A stretch of 64,000 nt of DNA. Source: JACVRW01 sp963821275. Its GTDB lineage: Bacteria > Actinomycetota > Thermoleophilia > Solirubrobacterales > Thermoleophilaceae. Position numbers and translations under genes: made by a program. Below, one piece after another: positions 25,203-33,112 of the stretch; within the stretch, counting starts at the first letter, position 1; the number at the start of each line of letters is the position of its first letter. The notes under the pieces are model-generated. The model was given only the letters and a program-made list of their open reading frames with translations. It did not search any database and had not been told where the DNA came from. The stretch is from NCBI GenBank assembly GCA_963821275.1, contig CAWGDF010000001.1, positions 186,001-250,000 on the forward strand, in the 5' to 3' direction.

Positions 25203-27655
25203 CCGCCCGCGAGCTTCCCGACTCCGCCCGCTGCGTGATCGTGGGTGGTGGCGTCGGGGGGACGTCGATCGCCTACCACCTGGCCGAGCTCGGCCACGAC
25301 GGCGTCGTCCTGCTCGACCGCAACCAGCTCACTTCGGGCTCGACCTTCCACTCGGCGGGCCTGTGCGGCCAGCTGCGGGGCTCGGTCTCCCTGACCAAGA
25401 TGATGATGTACTCGGTCGAGCTCTACAGGAAGCTGGGCGACGACTGCGGGTGGGTCGAATGCGGCGGCCTTCGTCTCGCCTCGAGCGAGGAGCGGCTGGA
25501 GGAGCTCCGCCGCCAGGCCAGCTGGGCCAACACGTTCGGGCTGCCGCTCGAGCTGGTGAGCGCCGAGCGGGCGGCCGAGCTCTTCCCGCTGATGTCGACC
25601 GAGAGCGTGCTGGGAGCGGCTTGGCTGCCCACCGACGGCTATCTCGATCCCTCCCAGCTCACATTCGCGCTGGCCGAGGGAGCGCGTGAGGGGGGCGCCC
25701 GGATCCTCACGTCGACCCGGGTGACGGGGATCGACACCGAGCGGGGCCGGGTAGTGCGCGTGCGCACCGACCGCGGCGACGTCGAGGCCGAGACGGTGGT
25801 GATCGCGGCCGGGATGTTCGCCGCCGAGGTCGGCCGGCTCGCGGGCGTGCGCATCCCGGTCGTCCCGATGTCCCACCAGTACCTGGTCACCCAGCCCTTC
25901 CGCGAGCACGACCCCGAGCACCCGCTGCCCACGCTGCGCGACCCCGACCTGCTGGTGTACTTCCGCGAGGACGGCGGCGGGCTGGTGATGGGCGGTTACG
26001 AGCGGCACTCCGCGCCCGCCTTCCTGGAGGGCGACGGCTCGGGCTTCGATCGCATCCCGCCGGACTTCAACGGCCGGCTGCTGGAGGACGACTGGGACCG
26101 CTTCGAGGAGATCGTCGTGAACTCGCGCCGGCGCGTGCCGCAGATGGAGGACGTGAAGGTCACGCGCATGATCAACGGCCCCGAGGCCTTCACCCCCGAC
26201 AACGAGTTCTGCCTTGGCGAGACCGAGGTCCGCGGGCTGTTCGTGGCCGCGGGCTTCTGCGCCCACGGCCTGGCGGGAGCGGGCGGCATCGGCAAGGTGA
26301 TGGCCGAGTGGATCGCGGGGGGAGAGCCGTCGATCGACCTCTGGGCCATGGACGTCCGCCGCTTCGGTGCTCAGTACCGCTCTCCGGGCCACACGCTAGG
26401 CCGGGTGCGCGAGATGTACGAGACCTACTACGACATCCGCTACCCCCATCACGAGCGCTCCGCCGGCCGGCCCCTGCGGCTGACCCCGGCCCACGCCTGG
26501 CACAGCGAGCACGGCGGGGTGTTCGGGGAGAAGTCCGGCTGGGAGCGGGTCAACTGGTACGAGTCCAACGCCGGCGACGGCGACGAGGACCTTCGGCCGC
26601 GGGGCTGGGCCGGACGCCACTGGTCGCCCGCCATCGAGGCCGAGCACACCGCCTGCCGCGAGCGGGCAGCGCTCTTCGACGAGAGCTCATTCGCCAAGCT
26701 GGAGATCTCAGGGCCCGGCGCCGCGACGCTGCTGGAGCGGCTGTGCGACAACCGCGTCGCGCGCGACAGCGGGCGCATCACCTACACCCAGATGCTGAAC
26801 TCGCGCGGCGGGATCGAATGCGACTTCACCGTCGCGCGGCTGGGCGAGGAGCGCTTCTCGATCGTCACCGGCACCGCCTTCGGCAACCACGACCGCGAGT
26901 GGATCCGCCGGCACCTGCCGGGCGACGGCTCCGTGCAGGTGCGGGACGTGACCTCGCAGTGGGCGTGCTTCGGCATCTGGGGGCCACGGGCCCGCGACGT
27001 GCTCCAGCCGCTCACGCCCCAGGACCTGGGCAACGAGCACTTCCCCTACATGTCGCTGAGGGAGATCAGCGTGGGAGCCGTGCCCGTGCGGGCGCTGCGC
27101 GTGACCTACGTGGGCGAGCTGGGATTCGAGCTCTACTGCCCCACGGAGTACGGGCCGACGCTCTGGCGGGCACTGTGGGAGACCGGCGAGCCTCACGACA
27201 TGGCCGCCGGCGGCTACCGCGCGATCGACTCGCTGCGCCTGGAGAAGGGCTATCGCGTGTGGGGCGGCGACGTGACCCCCGACGAGACCCCCTACGAGGG
27301 CGGCCTCGGCTTCTGCGTGAAGCTCGACAAGGAGGGAGGCTTCGTGGGCCGGGAGGCGCTCGTCGAGGCAAAGGAGCGCGGGCCGCGCGCCCTGCTGGCC
27401 TGTCTCGTGCTCGAGGACCCGCGCTCGGTGGCGCTGGGCAACGAACCCGTGCGCGTGGGCGGGGAGGTGGCCGGGCGCGTCACCACCGGCGGCTACGGCT
27501 ACACCGTCGGCCGCTCGATCGCCTACGCCTACCTGCCGCCGGAGCACGCAGAGCCCGGCACGGGCGTGGAGGTCGAGATCTTCGGCGAACGGGTCGCGGG
27601 CGAGGTGGCGCGCGAACCGCTGCTCGACCCGGAGGGAGAGCGCGTGCGCGCGTAG
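25199..27655 (+). CDS. FAD-dependent oxidoreductase-GcvT fusion (dimethylglycine/sarcosine dehydrogenase-like), probable ATA start
   Basis: An 818-residue fusion. Residues ~10-400 are a DAO-type flavoprotein (ARCVIVGGGVGGTSIAYHL, LTSGSTFHSAGL, then AAGFCAHGLAGAGGIGK). Residues ~430-810 are a GcvT aminomethyltransferase-like domain (ALFDESSFAKLEISGPGA, VTYVGELGFELYCP, IDSLRLEKGYRVWGGD). This layout demethylates N-methylated glycines and passes the one-carbon unit to tetrahydrofolate. The length equals dimethylglycine dehydrogenases. Homology begins at RELPDSARC, but no ATG, GTG or TTG lies between there and the upstream stop. A perfect AGGAGG (25186-25191) sits 7 nt before ATA 25199, which overlaps the previous TAG. 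GTG 25235 would cut into the first beta strand. Confidence 0.85.
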   Translation: MAARELPDSARCVIVGGGVGGTSIAYHLAELGHDGVVLLDRNQLTSGSTFHSAGLCGQLRGSVSLTKMMMYSVELYRKLGDDCGWVECGGLRLASSEERLEELRRQASWANTFGLPLELVSAERAAELFPLMSTESVLGAAWLPTDGYLDPSQLTFALAEGAREGGARILTSTRVTGIDTERGRVVRVRTDRGDVEAETVVIAAGMFAAEVGRLAGVRIPVVPMSHQYLVTQPFREHDPEHPLPTLRDPDLLVYFREDGGGLVMGGYERHSAPAFLEGDGSGFDRIPPDFNGRLLEDDWDRFEEIVVNSRRRVPQMEDVKVTRMINGPEAFTPDNEFCLGETEVRGLFVAAGFCAHGLAGAGGIGKVMAEWIAGGEPSIDLWAMDVRRFGAQYRSPGHTLGRVREMYETYYDIRYPHHERSAGRPLRLTPAHAWHSEHGGVFGEKSGWERVNWYESNAGDGDEDLRPRGWAGRHWSPAIEAEHTACRERAALFDESSFAKLEISGPGAATLLERLCDNRVARDSGRITYTQMLNSRGGIECDFTVARLGEERFSIVTGTAFGNHDREWIRRHLPGDGSVQVRDVTSQWACFGIWGPRARDVLQPLTPQDLGNEHFPYMSLREISVGAVPVRALRVTYVGELGFELYCPTEYGPTLWRALWETGEPHDMAAGGYRAIDSLRLEKGYRVWGGDVTPDETPYEGGLGFCVKLDKEGGFVGREALVEAKERGPRALLACLVLEDPRSVALGNEPVRVGGEVAGRVTTGGYGYTVGRSIAYAYLPPEHAEPGTGVEVEIFGERVAGEVAREPLLDPEGERVRA

Positions 27656-27657
27656 CG

Positions 27658-29442
27658 CTAGCGCGCGAGCGCCCCGATCACCTCCTGCCACCAGGCCCGG
27701 GCCGCGTCGTCGATCTCGTCGGCCAGGCGGCGGCGGGCGAAGCGCTGGATCTGGGCGGCGCCGCCCACCGCCAGCAGGGGGCCGGTGACCGCGAAGCGGC
27801 CGTCCTCCAACAGCACCAGCGCGCCGCGCACTCCGCGCCGGGTGCGCAGGTGGTCGAGCACGTCCACCCCCGCCACCCTCCGGGGAAAGCCGGCGTCGCC
27901 GTCCGCCTCGGTCCAGGGTCTGGCGGTGAAGACCGCCGTGCTCGCGCGCATCGCCGGACGCGGGGCGGCTGTCGGAGCCCGCACCGGGCCTTCGTGCCAG
28001 CGCTCCAGCAGCTTGGGAACCTGGTCGGCCACCTCCTGACGGACCACCACGTGCAGGCGGTCGCCCGCCTCGAGCCGTGTGGAGCCGCGCGGGAGGATCG
28101 CCTCGTCCCCGCGCACGATCACGCTGAGCAGCGCATCGCGCGGGAGCCCCAGGTCGCGCACCACCTGGCCGACGATCGCGTCGTCGGACGCGATCGGATA
28201 CTCCACGATCTCGGCACCCAGCCGGCGGATCGTGCCGGTCTCGGCCAGCGGCCGCGGCAGGGCCGGCTCGCTGGTGGTCGCGCCGACGGCCCGGGCAAAC
28301 GGCTCGAAGCTCACCGCCTGGACCAGGGTGGAGATCACCACCGCGAAGAAGACGATGTTGAAGAACTCACGGTCATGCGGCACGTCCGCGATCACCGGGA
28401 AGGTGGCGAGCACCACCGGCACTGCACCGCGCAGGCCGGCCCAGCCCAGCACCAGGCGGTCGACGACCGAGAAGCGGTCGAGCGCGGTGGCCGCGAACAC
28501 AGCGAGCGGGCGGGCCACCAGCAGCAGCACGAGCGCGAGCGCCGTGCCCTCGAGCGCCGCGCCCGGTAGATCCGCAGGGAAGACGAGCAGCCCGAGCACT
28601 ACGAACAGGCTGATCTGAGCGAGCCAGCCCAGGCCCTCGTGGAACACCGTGACCGTCCGCTTCGCCGGTATCGGCGCAGACCCGAGCATCAGCCCGGCCA
28701 GATAGGCGGCCAGGAACCCCGAGCCCTCGAGCGCGTCGGCTGCCCCGTAGGCCAGCGCGGCGGTGGCCAGCGTTGCGACCGGGTAGAGGCCGGCGGTGTC
28801 GAGGCGCACCCGGCGCAGCGCCTGGACGACGAGCCAGCCGACCAGAAGACCCGCGACCAGGCCGATGCCCAGCTGGCGGACGAACAGCAGCGCCATGTCC
28901 GCCAGGCCGTAGTCGGGCTGCTCGATCCACTCGACGAACCCGATCACCAGCAGGATCGCCACCGGGTCGTTCATGCCGGCCTCGCCCTCCAGGGTGCGGG
29001 CCAGCCGGCGCTTGAGCGTGGAGCCCCGCAGGAGGGCGAAGATCGCGGCACCGTCGGTGGCGGCGATGATCGAGCCGACCAGCAGACCCTCGATGGTGCC
29101 CAGGTCGAACAGCCAGGCGGCCGCCAGACCCGTGATCGCGGCGGTGAGGAAGGTGCCCACCAGCGCCAGGGCGACCGCGGGGCGCAGCACCGGCCGGATC
29201 TCCTCGAACCCGGCGGAAAGGCCGCCCTCGAACAGGATCAGGGTGAGGGCGACGACCCCGATCGTCCGGGTGAGCTCGTAGTCGGAGAAGTCGATCCACC
29301 CGGTCCCGTCAGACCCGATGACCATCCCGAGAGCGAGGAACAGGATGAGGCCCGGCAGGCGCACGCGCGAAGCAACCAGGGAGGCGGCAATGCCGCCGGC
29401 CAGCAGGGCGCCCGCCACGAGGATCAGTTCGCCGTCGCTCAT
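27658..29442 (-). CDS. Cation:proton antiporter, CPA1/NhaP2-like with C-terminal TrkA-C domain
   Basis: A 594-residue membrane antiporter. About 12 helices run to residue ~390, including the ion-site motif LEGEAGMNDPVAILL and GWAGLRGAVPVVLATFP, which mark the NhaP/CvrA potassium-proton branch. A TrkA-C-like domain follows (residues ~415-490; VVRDLGLPRDALLSVIVRGD). The C-terminal ~90 residues form a CorC/HlyC-like or unassigned extension. It probably controls potassium or pH. Its stop codon and that of the convergent FAD-GcvT gene are the two halves of one TAGCGCTA palindrome. The start region is divergent from the ATP-grasp gene. Confidence 0.88.
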   Translation of the reverse strand: MSDGELILVAGALLAGGIAASLVASRVRLPGLILFLALGMVIGSDGTGWIDFSDYELTRTIGVVALTLILFEGGLSAGFEEIRPVLRPAVALALVGTFLTAAITGLAAAWLFDLGTIEGLLVGSIIAATDGAAIFALLRGSTLKRRLARTLEGEAGMNDPVAILLVIGFVEWIEQPDYGLADMALLFVRQLGIGLVAGLLVGWLVVQALRRVRLDTAGLYPVATLATAALAYGAADALEGSGFLAAYLAGLMLGSAPIPAKRTVTVFHEGLGWLAQISLFVVLGLLVFPADLPGAALEGTALALVLLLVARPLAVFAATALDRFSVVDRLVLGWAGLRGAVPVVLATFPVIADVPHDREFFNIVFFAVVISTLVQAVSFEPFARAVGATTSEPALPRPLAETGTIRRLGAEIVEYPIASDDAIVGQVVRDLGLPRDALLSVIVRGDEAILPRGSTRLEAGDRLHVVVRQEVADQVPKLLERWHEGPVRAPTAAPRPAMRASTAVFTARPWTEADGDAGFPRRVAGVDVLDHLRTRRGVRGALVLLEDGRFAVTGPLLAVGGAAQIQRFARRRLADEIDDAARAWWQEVIGALAR

Positions 29443-29470
29443 CGGCAGGCAGGGTTTCAGGCGGGGGCGG

Positions 29471-29500
29471 TTGACAGCGCCGCGCTTGGCTCCATAGGTT
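29471..29500 (+). promoter_or_regulatory. Strong promoter immediately before the ATP-grasp gene
   Basis: TTGACA (29471-29476), an 18-nt spacer and TAGGTT (29495-29500). The predicted first base is about 29507, which is also the first base of the likely ACG start codon. Confidence 0.6.
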
Positions 29501-29506
29501 GGCCCG

Positions 29507-30871
29507 ACGACCGAGCCGCCCTACGACGAGGCCTACGCCGCCGACGGCCGTCCGCGGCCCCACTACGCCGAGCTGCTCGAGGGTCTCGGCGACCCGTCCG
29601 GCCTGGCGCAGGAGGTCAAGCAGCGGCTCAGCGACCGCCGCGTGACCTTCCCGCCCGCGCCGGGCGGCATCTTCGCGCTCGACCCTCTGCCCCGGATCCT
29701 GACCGCGGGCGAGTGGTCCCTGCTCGAGCGCGGCATCGCCCAGCGCGTGCGCGCTCTGGAGGCGTTCCTCGCCGACGTCTACGGCGACCAGCGCACGCTG
29801 CAGGAGGGCCTGGTGCCCCGCCGCGCGGTGGAGGAGTCGCCGCACTTCGAGCCCGCGATGCGCGGGGCGCCCGTCGGCCGCTGGATCGGCTTCATGGGCC
29901 TCGACCTGGTGCGCACGCCGGACGGCCGCTTTCGGGTGATCGAGGATCAGGTGCGCATGCCCTCCGGGCTGGCCTACGCGGTGGCGGCCCGCGAGACCAT
30001 GCGCGACCTGCTGCCGCTGCCGGCCCCGCAGCCGGACCTGTCCGGGGCCTACGGCGAGCTGGCCTCGGTGCTGCGCGAGGCGGCGCCGCCGCGCGCGCCC
30101 GCCGAGCCGCGCATGGTGCTGCTGTGCGAGGGGCCCGAGTCGGCGGCCTGGTGGGAGCACGACCTGCTCGCGCGCGAGCTCGACGCGCCGGCCGTCACGC
30201 TGGACGATCTGGAGCGCCGGGGCGAGCGGCTCCTGGCCTGGATCGACGGCCGCACCCGGGAAGTCGACGTGGTCTATCAGCGCACTGACGAGGACCGCTT
30301 CACCGGTCCTGACGGCCGGCTCACAGCGGTGGGCGAGGCGCTGCTCGAGCCCTGCCGCGCCGGCACCGTGGCCTGCGTCAACGCCCCCGGGTCGGGGGTG
30401 GCCGACGACAAGGTGGTGCACGCGCACGTGGACCGGCTGGTGCGCGAGCTGCTCGGCGAGGAGCCGCTCCTGCCGTCCGTGGCCTCGTTCGACCTCGGCG
30501 AGGAAGAAGGCCGGCAGGAGGCGCTGGAACGACTGGAGTCGCTGGTGGTCAAGCCGCGCGGGGAGATGGGCGGCGAGGACGTCGTGCTGTGGCGCGACGC
30601 CGGCGAGGACACCCGGCGCGCGACCCGCACCGCCATCGAGCGTGAGCCGGCCGGCTGGGTCGCGCAGGAGCTGGTGACCCTCTCGGTGCACCCCACCGTC
30701 TGCGGCTCGGCGCTCGAGCCCCGGCACGTCGACCTGCGGCCCTACACGCTGGCCTCGAGCCGCGGCGTGGTCGTGGCCGGCGCGCTCAGCCGCGTGGCCC
30801 TCGAGAAGGGCTCGATGCTCGTCAACAGCGGCAAGGGCGGCGGGGCCAAGGACACCTGGCTCCCGGCGTAG
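29507..30871 (+). CDS. Circularly permuted ATP-grasp type 2 protein, probable leaderless ACG start
   Basis: A 454-residue protein of the circularly permuted ATP-grasp (DUF404/407-like) family, a group of predicted peptide ligases without a settled substrate. The family-like N-terminus EPPYDEAYAADGRPRPHYAE is in frame upstream of GTG 29642 with no ATG, GTG or TTG before an in-frame stop at 29495. Further motifs are FRVIEDQVRMPSGLAYAV, DKVVHAHVDRL, LVVKPRGEMGGEDVVLW and the C-terminal NSGKGGGAKDTWLPA. The ACG at 29507 lies 6 nt after the -10 box, like the leaderless ATG starts here. The usual alpha-E partner is not adjacent. Product in context: unknown. Confidence 0.8.
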   Translation, partial: TTEPPYDEAYAADGRPRPHYAELLEGLGDPSGLAQEVKQRLSDRRVTFPPAPGGIFALDPLPRILTAGEWSLLERGIAQRVRALEAFLADVYGDQRTLQEGLVPRRAVEESPHFEPAMRGAPVGRWIGFMGLDLVRTPDGRFRVIEDQVRMPSGLAYAVAARETMRDLLPLPAPQPDLSGAYGELASVLREAAPPRAPAEPRMVLLCEGPESAAWWEHDLLARELDAPAVTLDDLERRGERLLAWIDGRTREVDVVYQRTDEDRFTGPDGRLTAVGEALLEPCRAGTVACVNAPGSGVADDKVVHAHVDRLVRELLGEEPLLPSVASFDLGEEEGRQEALERLESLVVKPRGEMGGEDVVLWRDAGEDTRRATRTAIEREPAGWVAQELVTLSVHPTVCGSALEPRHVDLRPYTLASSRGVVVAGALSRVALEKGSMLVNSGKGGGAKDTWLPA

Positions 30872-30880
30872 CCGCGCTGA

Positions 30881-31618
30881 CTAGGTGTGCAGCAGGCCGG
30901 CCAGGATGTGCTCGGTGCCCTCCATGTGCTCGCGCATGAGCCGCACCGCCCGGGAACCGTCCTGGCGCCGCAGCAGGCCGATCAGCCGCTTGTGCTGGGC
31001 GTTCGACTGCGTCAGCACCTCGTCCGGGTGCGCGATGCGGGCGATCAGGTCGCTCATCTGCCCCTGGACCTCGGTCATGGTGGTCACCAGGCGGGCGCTG
31101 CCCGTGGCCTCGGCCACGCCGATGTGAAAGCGCACGTCCGCGCGCCGGTAGTCCTCAAAGGGCCCCTTGCTGGCGTCATCCATGCGCTCGGTCAGCTCGA
31201 GCAGCGGCTCGAGGTCGGCCTCGGCGGCCCGTTCGGCCGCCAGGAGCGTGGCGCCGGTCTCGATCGCCACCCGGTAGTCGAGCAACGCCCGGGCCTCGCT
31301 GCCCAGCGGCTCACCGCTCACCTTCTGGCCCAGCGGTGGCCGCTCGGCGACGAACGTGCCTCCCGCGCGGCCCCGCAGCGAGACCAGATGCCCGCTCTGC
31401 ACCAGCGCCGTGAGCGCCTGCCGCAGGGTGGAACGCGAGATGCGCAGCTCGTCGGCCAGGTCGCGCTCGGAGGGGAGGCGGCTGCCCGAAGTGAGGAGAC
31501 CGAGCCGGATGGCGGTGCCGAGGCGCTCGACCGTCTCCTCGAAGGTCGTCGCGGGCTGCACCGGCTTGAACACCGCGTCGAGCGCTGCTCCTCGCTCCAC
31601 GCCGGTCGCGGGGTCCAC
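30881..31618 (-). CDS. FadR-subfamily GntR transcriptional regulator
   Basis: A 245-residue regulator. The winged helix-turn-helix covers about residues 25-95 (SGSRLPSERDLADELRISRS, then TLRQALTALVQSGHLVSLRG). The C-terminal FCD domain (about 110-240) has the metal/ligand residues in RADVRFHIGVAEATGS and NAQHKRLIGLLRRQD. FCD regulators sense carboxylic acids or amines, so this may control the catabolic genes at 15.8-27.7 kb; no operator was confirmed. It starts at GTG 31618 and is convergent with the ATP-grasp gene. Confidence 0.88.
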   Translation of the reverse strand: MDPATGVERGAALDAVFKPVQPATTFEETVERLGTAIRLGLLTSGSRLPSERDLADELRISRSTLRQALTALVQSGHLVSLRGRAGGTFVAERPPLGQKVSGEPLGSEARALLDYRVAIETGATLLAAERAAEADLEPLLELTERMDDASKGPFEDYRRADVRFHIGVAEATGSARLVTTMTEVQGQMSDLIARIAHPDEVLTQSNAQHKRLIGLLRRQDGSRAVRLMREHMEGTEHILAGLLHT

Positions 31619-31640
31619 AGCAGGAAAAGCTACAGGGGGC

Positions 31641-31692
31641 GACCCTTCGGCTCGAAAGCGATGGGTCGCGGGTTCGAATCCCGCTTCCGGCT
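31641..31692 (+). other. tRNA-like 3' fragment (possible attachment-site scar)
   Basis: GCGGG-TTCGAAT-CCCGC at 31668-31684 is a textbook T-arm. It is followed by a 7-nt acceptor-like strand (TTCCGGC) and preceded by a CTCGAAA loop resembling a Ser(CGA) anticodon loop. The D-arm and a matching 5' acceptor strand are missing, the anticodon stem pairs poorly, and CCA is absent. Integrases often copy tRNA 3' ends, so this may mark an old integration. Confidence 0.35.
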
Positions 31693-31754
31693 CTCAGTCC
31701 TAAAGCGGCATCCCGGCCCTCCCGTGGCCTTCGCGGAGCGGCCTCGCGGGCTAG

Positions 31755-31953
31755 TGATTGATTCCGCGGCCGCGTGTGCGCGGGGGCGCACCGGGACCGA
31801 GCCGGGCGAGGGGGGGTTCCCGACGTTGCGTCCAACTATCGGACGTTTCGTGCGGAACCCCCTCCCCACCCCGCCCGTCTCCCCGCCGCAGGCGGCGAAG
31901 GCGGCGCGCCAAGCAGGGCGCCACCCGCGTGCGCGAGGTCGCGGAATCAATCA
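31755..31953. repeat. Inverted-repeat element, copy 1 (199 bp)
   Basis: TGATTGATTCCGCG at the left end is matched by its exact complement at the right end (31940-31953). A second, inner inverted repeat (GGGGGTTCC ... GGAACCCCC, with GCGTCC/GGACG inside) lies at about 31811-31862. The same element is at 48577-48714. This copy carries about 60 extra bases between the inner hairpin and the right end. It has no coding potential worth noting. The structure resembles a non-autonomous (MITE-like) mobile element or a mobile structured-RNA repeat. Confidence 0.65.
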
Positions 31954-32000
31954 GCTAAGGCCGCGTGCACGTGGGTGGTGTGCGAGCGGCGCTCATCTCT

Positions 32001-32237
32001 CTATTCGAGGTAGTCGATCAGCGCGATGCTCGCGTCGACGGTCGACCCCCATGGCTGCGGGATCTCAAACGGGCCGGTCGAGCAGCTCGCGGTCGGCGAC
32101 GCCAGCGTCAAGTGGATTCTGTGCTTGAGCATCGAGCGGTGCTTGACGAGATGCGACCGGAAGCGGGCCTGCTCGCGCTCGTGCCGCACCGCCGGGTCGG
32201 GCAGCCAGATCGCCGGCACCAGGTTGCCCCCCGGGCC
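32001..32237 (-). pseudogene. IS110-family transposase remnant with internal deletion
   Basis: The translated segment AIWLPDPAVRHEREQARFRS followed by HLVKHRSMLKHRIHLTLAS matches the DNA-binding/linker part of IS110-type transposases. It then jumps to PQPWGSTVDASIALIDYLE, which is normally some tens of residues further on. The catalytic N-terminus and the C-terminal Ser domain are missing. It abuts the stop codon of the metalloprotease gene. It is a dead fragment. Confidence 0.65.
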
Positions 32238-32840
32238 CTACGCGCGGGCCGGTGTCAGTCCGAGCACTTCGAAGTAGCTCTGCCTCACTTGCCGCTGCTT
32301 GCGGGTGCAGGCGAAGTAGCGACGCCAGGCCCGCCCGGCCCTCCGGCCGCTGAGCCTGTTGGCCCGCGCCGACCGCGCCACACAGCGACGCCCAAGCCGC
32401 ACCAGCGTACGCTCCAACGCCGCCCGCGGAGACGCCGCCTCGCAGGGCCGGAACCTTGCCGGTGCCGGCGACCGCATCACACTCGCCCGGCTCGAGGAGT
32501 GGCCGTACCCAAGCGCGTGGCCCGCCTCGTGCACCACCAGCGCGCAGGCCTCCCCCCACGCAGCCGAATCGAAATAGCCGCTGTCAAGCCAGACCCGACA
32601 GCCCGCGCCGCGGCCGATGCCGTGACCGCCCGGCACATCCGGCCCGTCAAGGCCACCCGGCCCAACCCAAGTCACCCTGATCCCGGCCCCACAGCCAGCA
32701 CCGAAATACGCGTTCGCCACCCCGACCATCGCGCCCACCTCCGCACGGTCAGCCGCCCGCGCCCCCGCCGGCCCCATCAGCCCCAAAGCCATGGCCATCG
32801 CTACAAGCACCGCAACCAGCACCGTCATCGTCTTGCTCAT
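32238..32840 (-). CDS. Secreted matrixin/metzincin-like zinc metalloprotease A
   Basis: A 200-residue exported protein: signal peptide of ~29 residues (TMTVLVAVLVAMAMALGLMG), then a small catalytic domain. The zinc motif HEAGHALGYGH (His104, Glu105, His108, His114) and the nearby SVM (Met122) of a Met-turn mark the metzincin clan. The C-terminal ~65 residues are strongly basic. ATG 32840 has GAGGAGG upstream; the longer reading to 32894 lacks one. It is the last gene of a three-gene operon with a second, different metzincin. The basic tail may bind DNA or wall polymers. Substrate unknown. Confidence 0.75.
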   Translation of the reverse strand: MSKTMTVLVAVLVAMAMALGLMGPAGARAADRAEVGAMVGVANAYFGAGCGAGIRVTWVGPGGLDGPDVPGGHGIGRGAGCRVWLDSGYFDSAAWGEACALVVHEAGHALGYGHSSSRASVMRSPAPARFRPCEAASPRAALERTLVRLGRRCVARSARANRLSGRRAGRAWRRYFACTRKQRQVRQSYFEVLGLTPARA

Positions 32841-32893
32841 CGTTCCTCCTCGCTCGGTTCGTTCCGGCCGGTCGACTGGCGGCAACGGCTCCA

Positions 32894-33112
32894 TCAGAGA
32901 GCCGATCCCGTCCGGCGCTCGCCGTCAGGCGAAGTCCAGACGCGCCCGGTCGGGTCGACGACGTACCAGTGGAAGCAGGGCCGGTCGGCGCCTTTGGGCG
33001 TGTCGTACGCCTCGACCGAAAGCCAGCCCTCGGGCCAACTGTGAGCGCGCTTGACGAGCAGTTCCACGCCGGGGTGGCGCCGAGTGAGGATCGCCAGGCC
33101 TCGGTAGCTCAC
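32894..33112 (-). CDS. Small protein coupled between two metalloproteases
   Basis: A 72-residue protein (MSYRGLAILTRRHPGVELLV and on to GADRPCFHWYVVDPTGRVWT) that I do not recognise. It starts at GTG 33112, overlapping the TGA of the upstream protease by GTGA. No signal peptide is present, so it should stay in the cytoplasm unless exported by another route. It might be an immunity-like or accessory protein for the flanking proteases, but only gene order supports this. Confidence 0.55.
   Translation of the reverse strand: MSYRGLAILTRRHPGVELLVKRAHSWPEGWLSVEAYDTPKGADRPCFHWYVVDPTGRVWTSPDGERRTGSAL

Noticed and set aside
25235..25237. GTG 25235 as start of the FAD-GcvT gene
   Set aside because: It lacks a ribosome site and would remove RELPDSARC, which resembles the N-terminus of the family; kept only as the fallback start.
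31601..31692. Complete type II tRNA
   Set aside because: No D-arm can be drawn and the anticodon stem pairs poorly; only the T-arm is convincing.
31311..31835. 174-codon minus-strand frame sharing sequence with 48307-48690
   Set aside because: The shared part is the non-coding inverted-repeat element, not a protein family.
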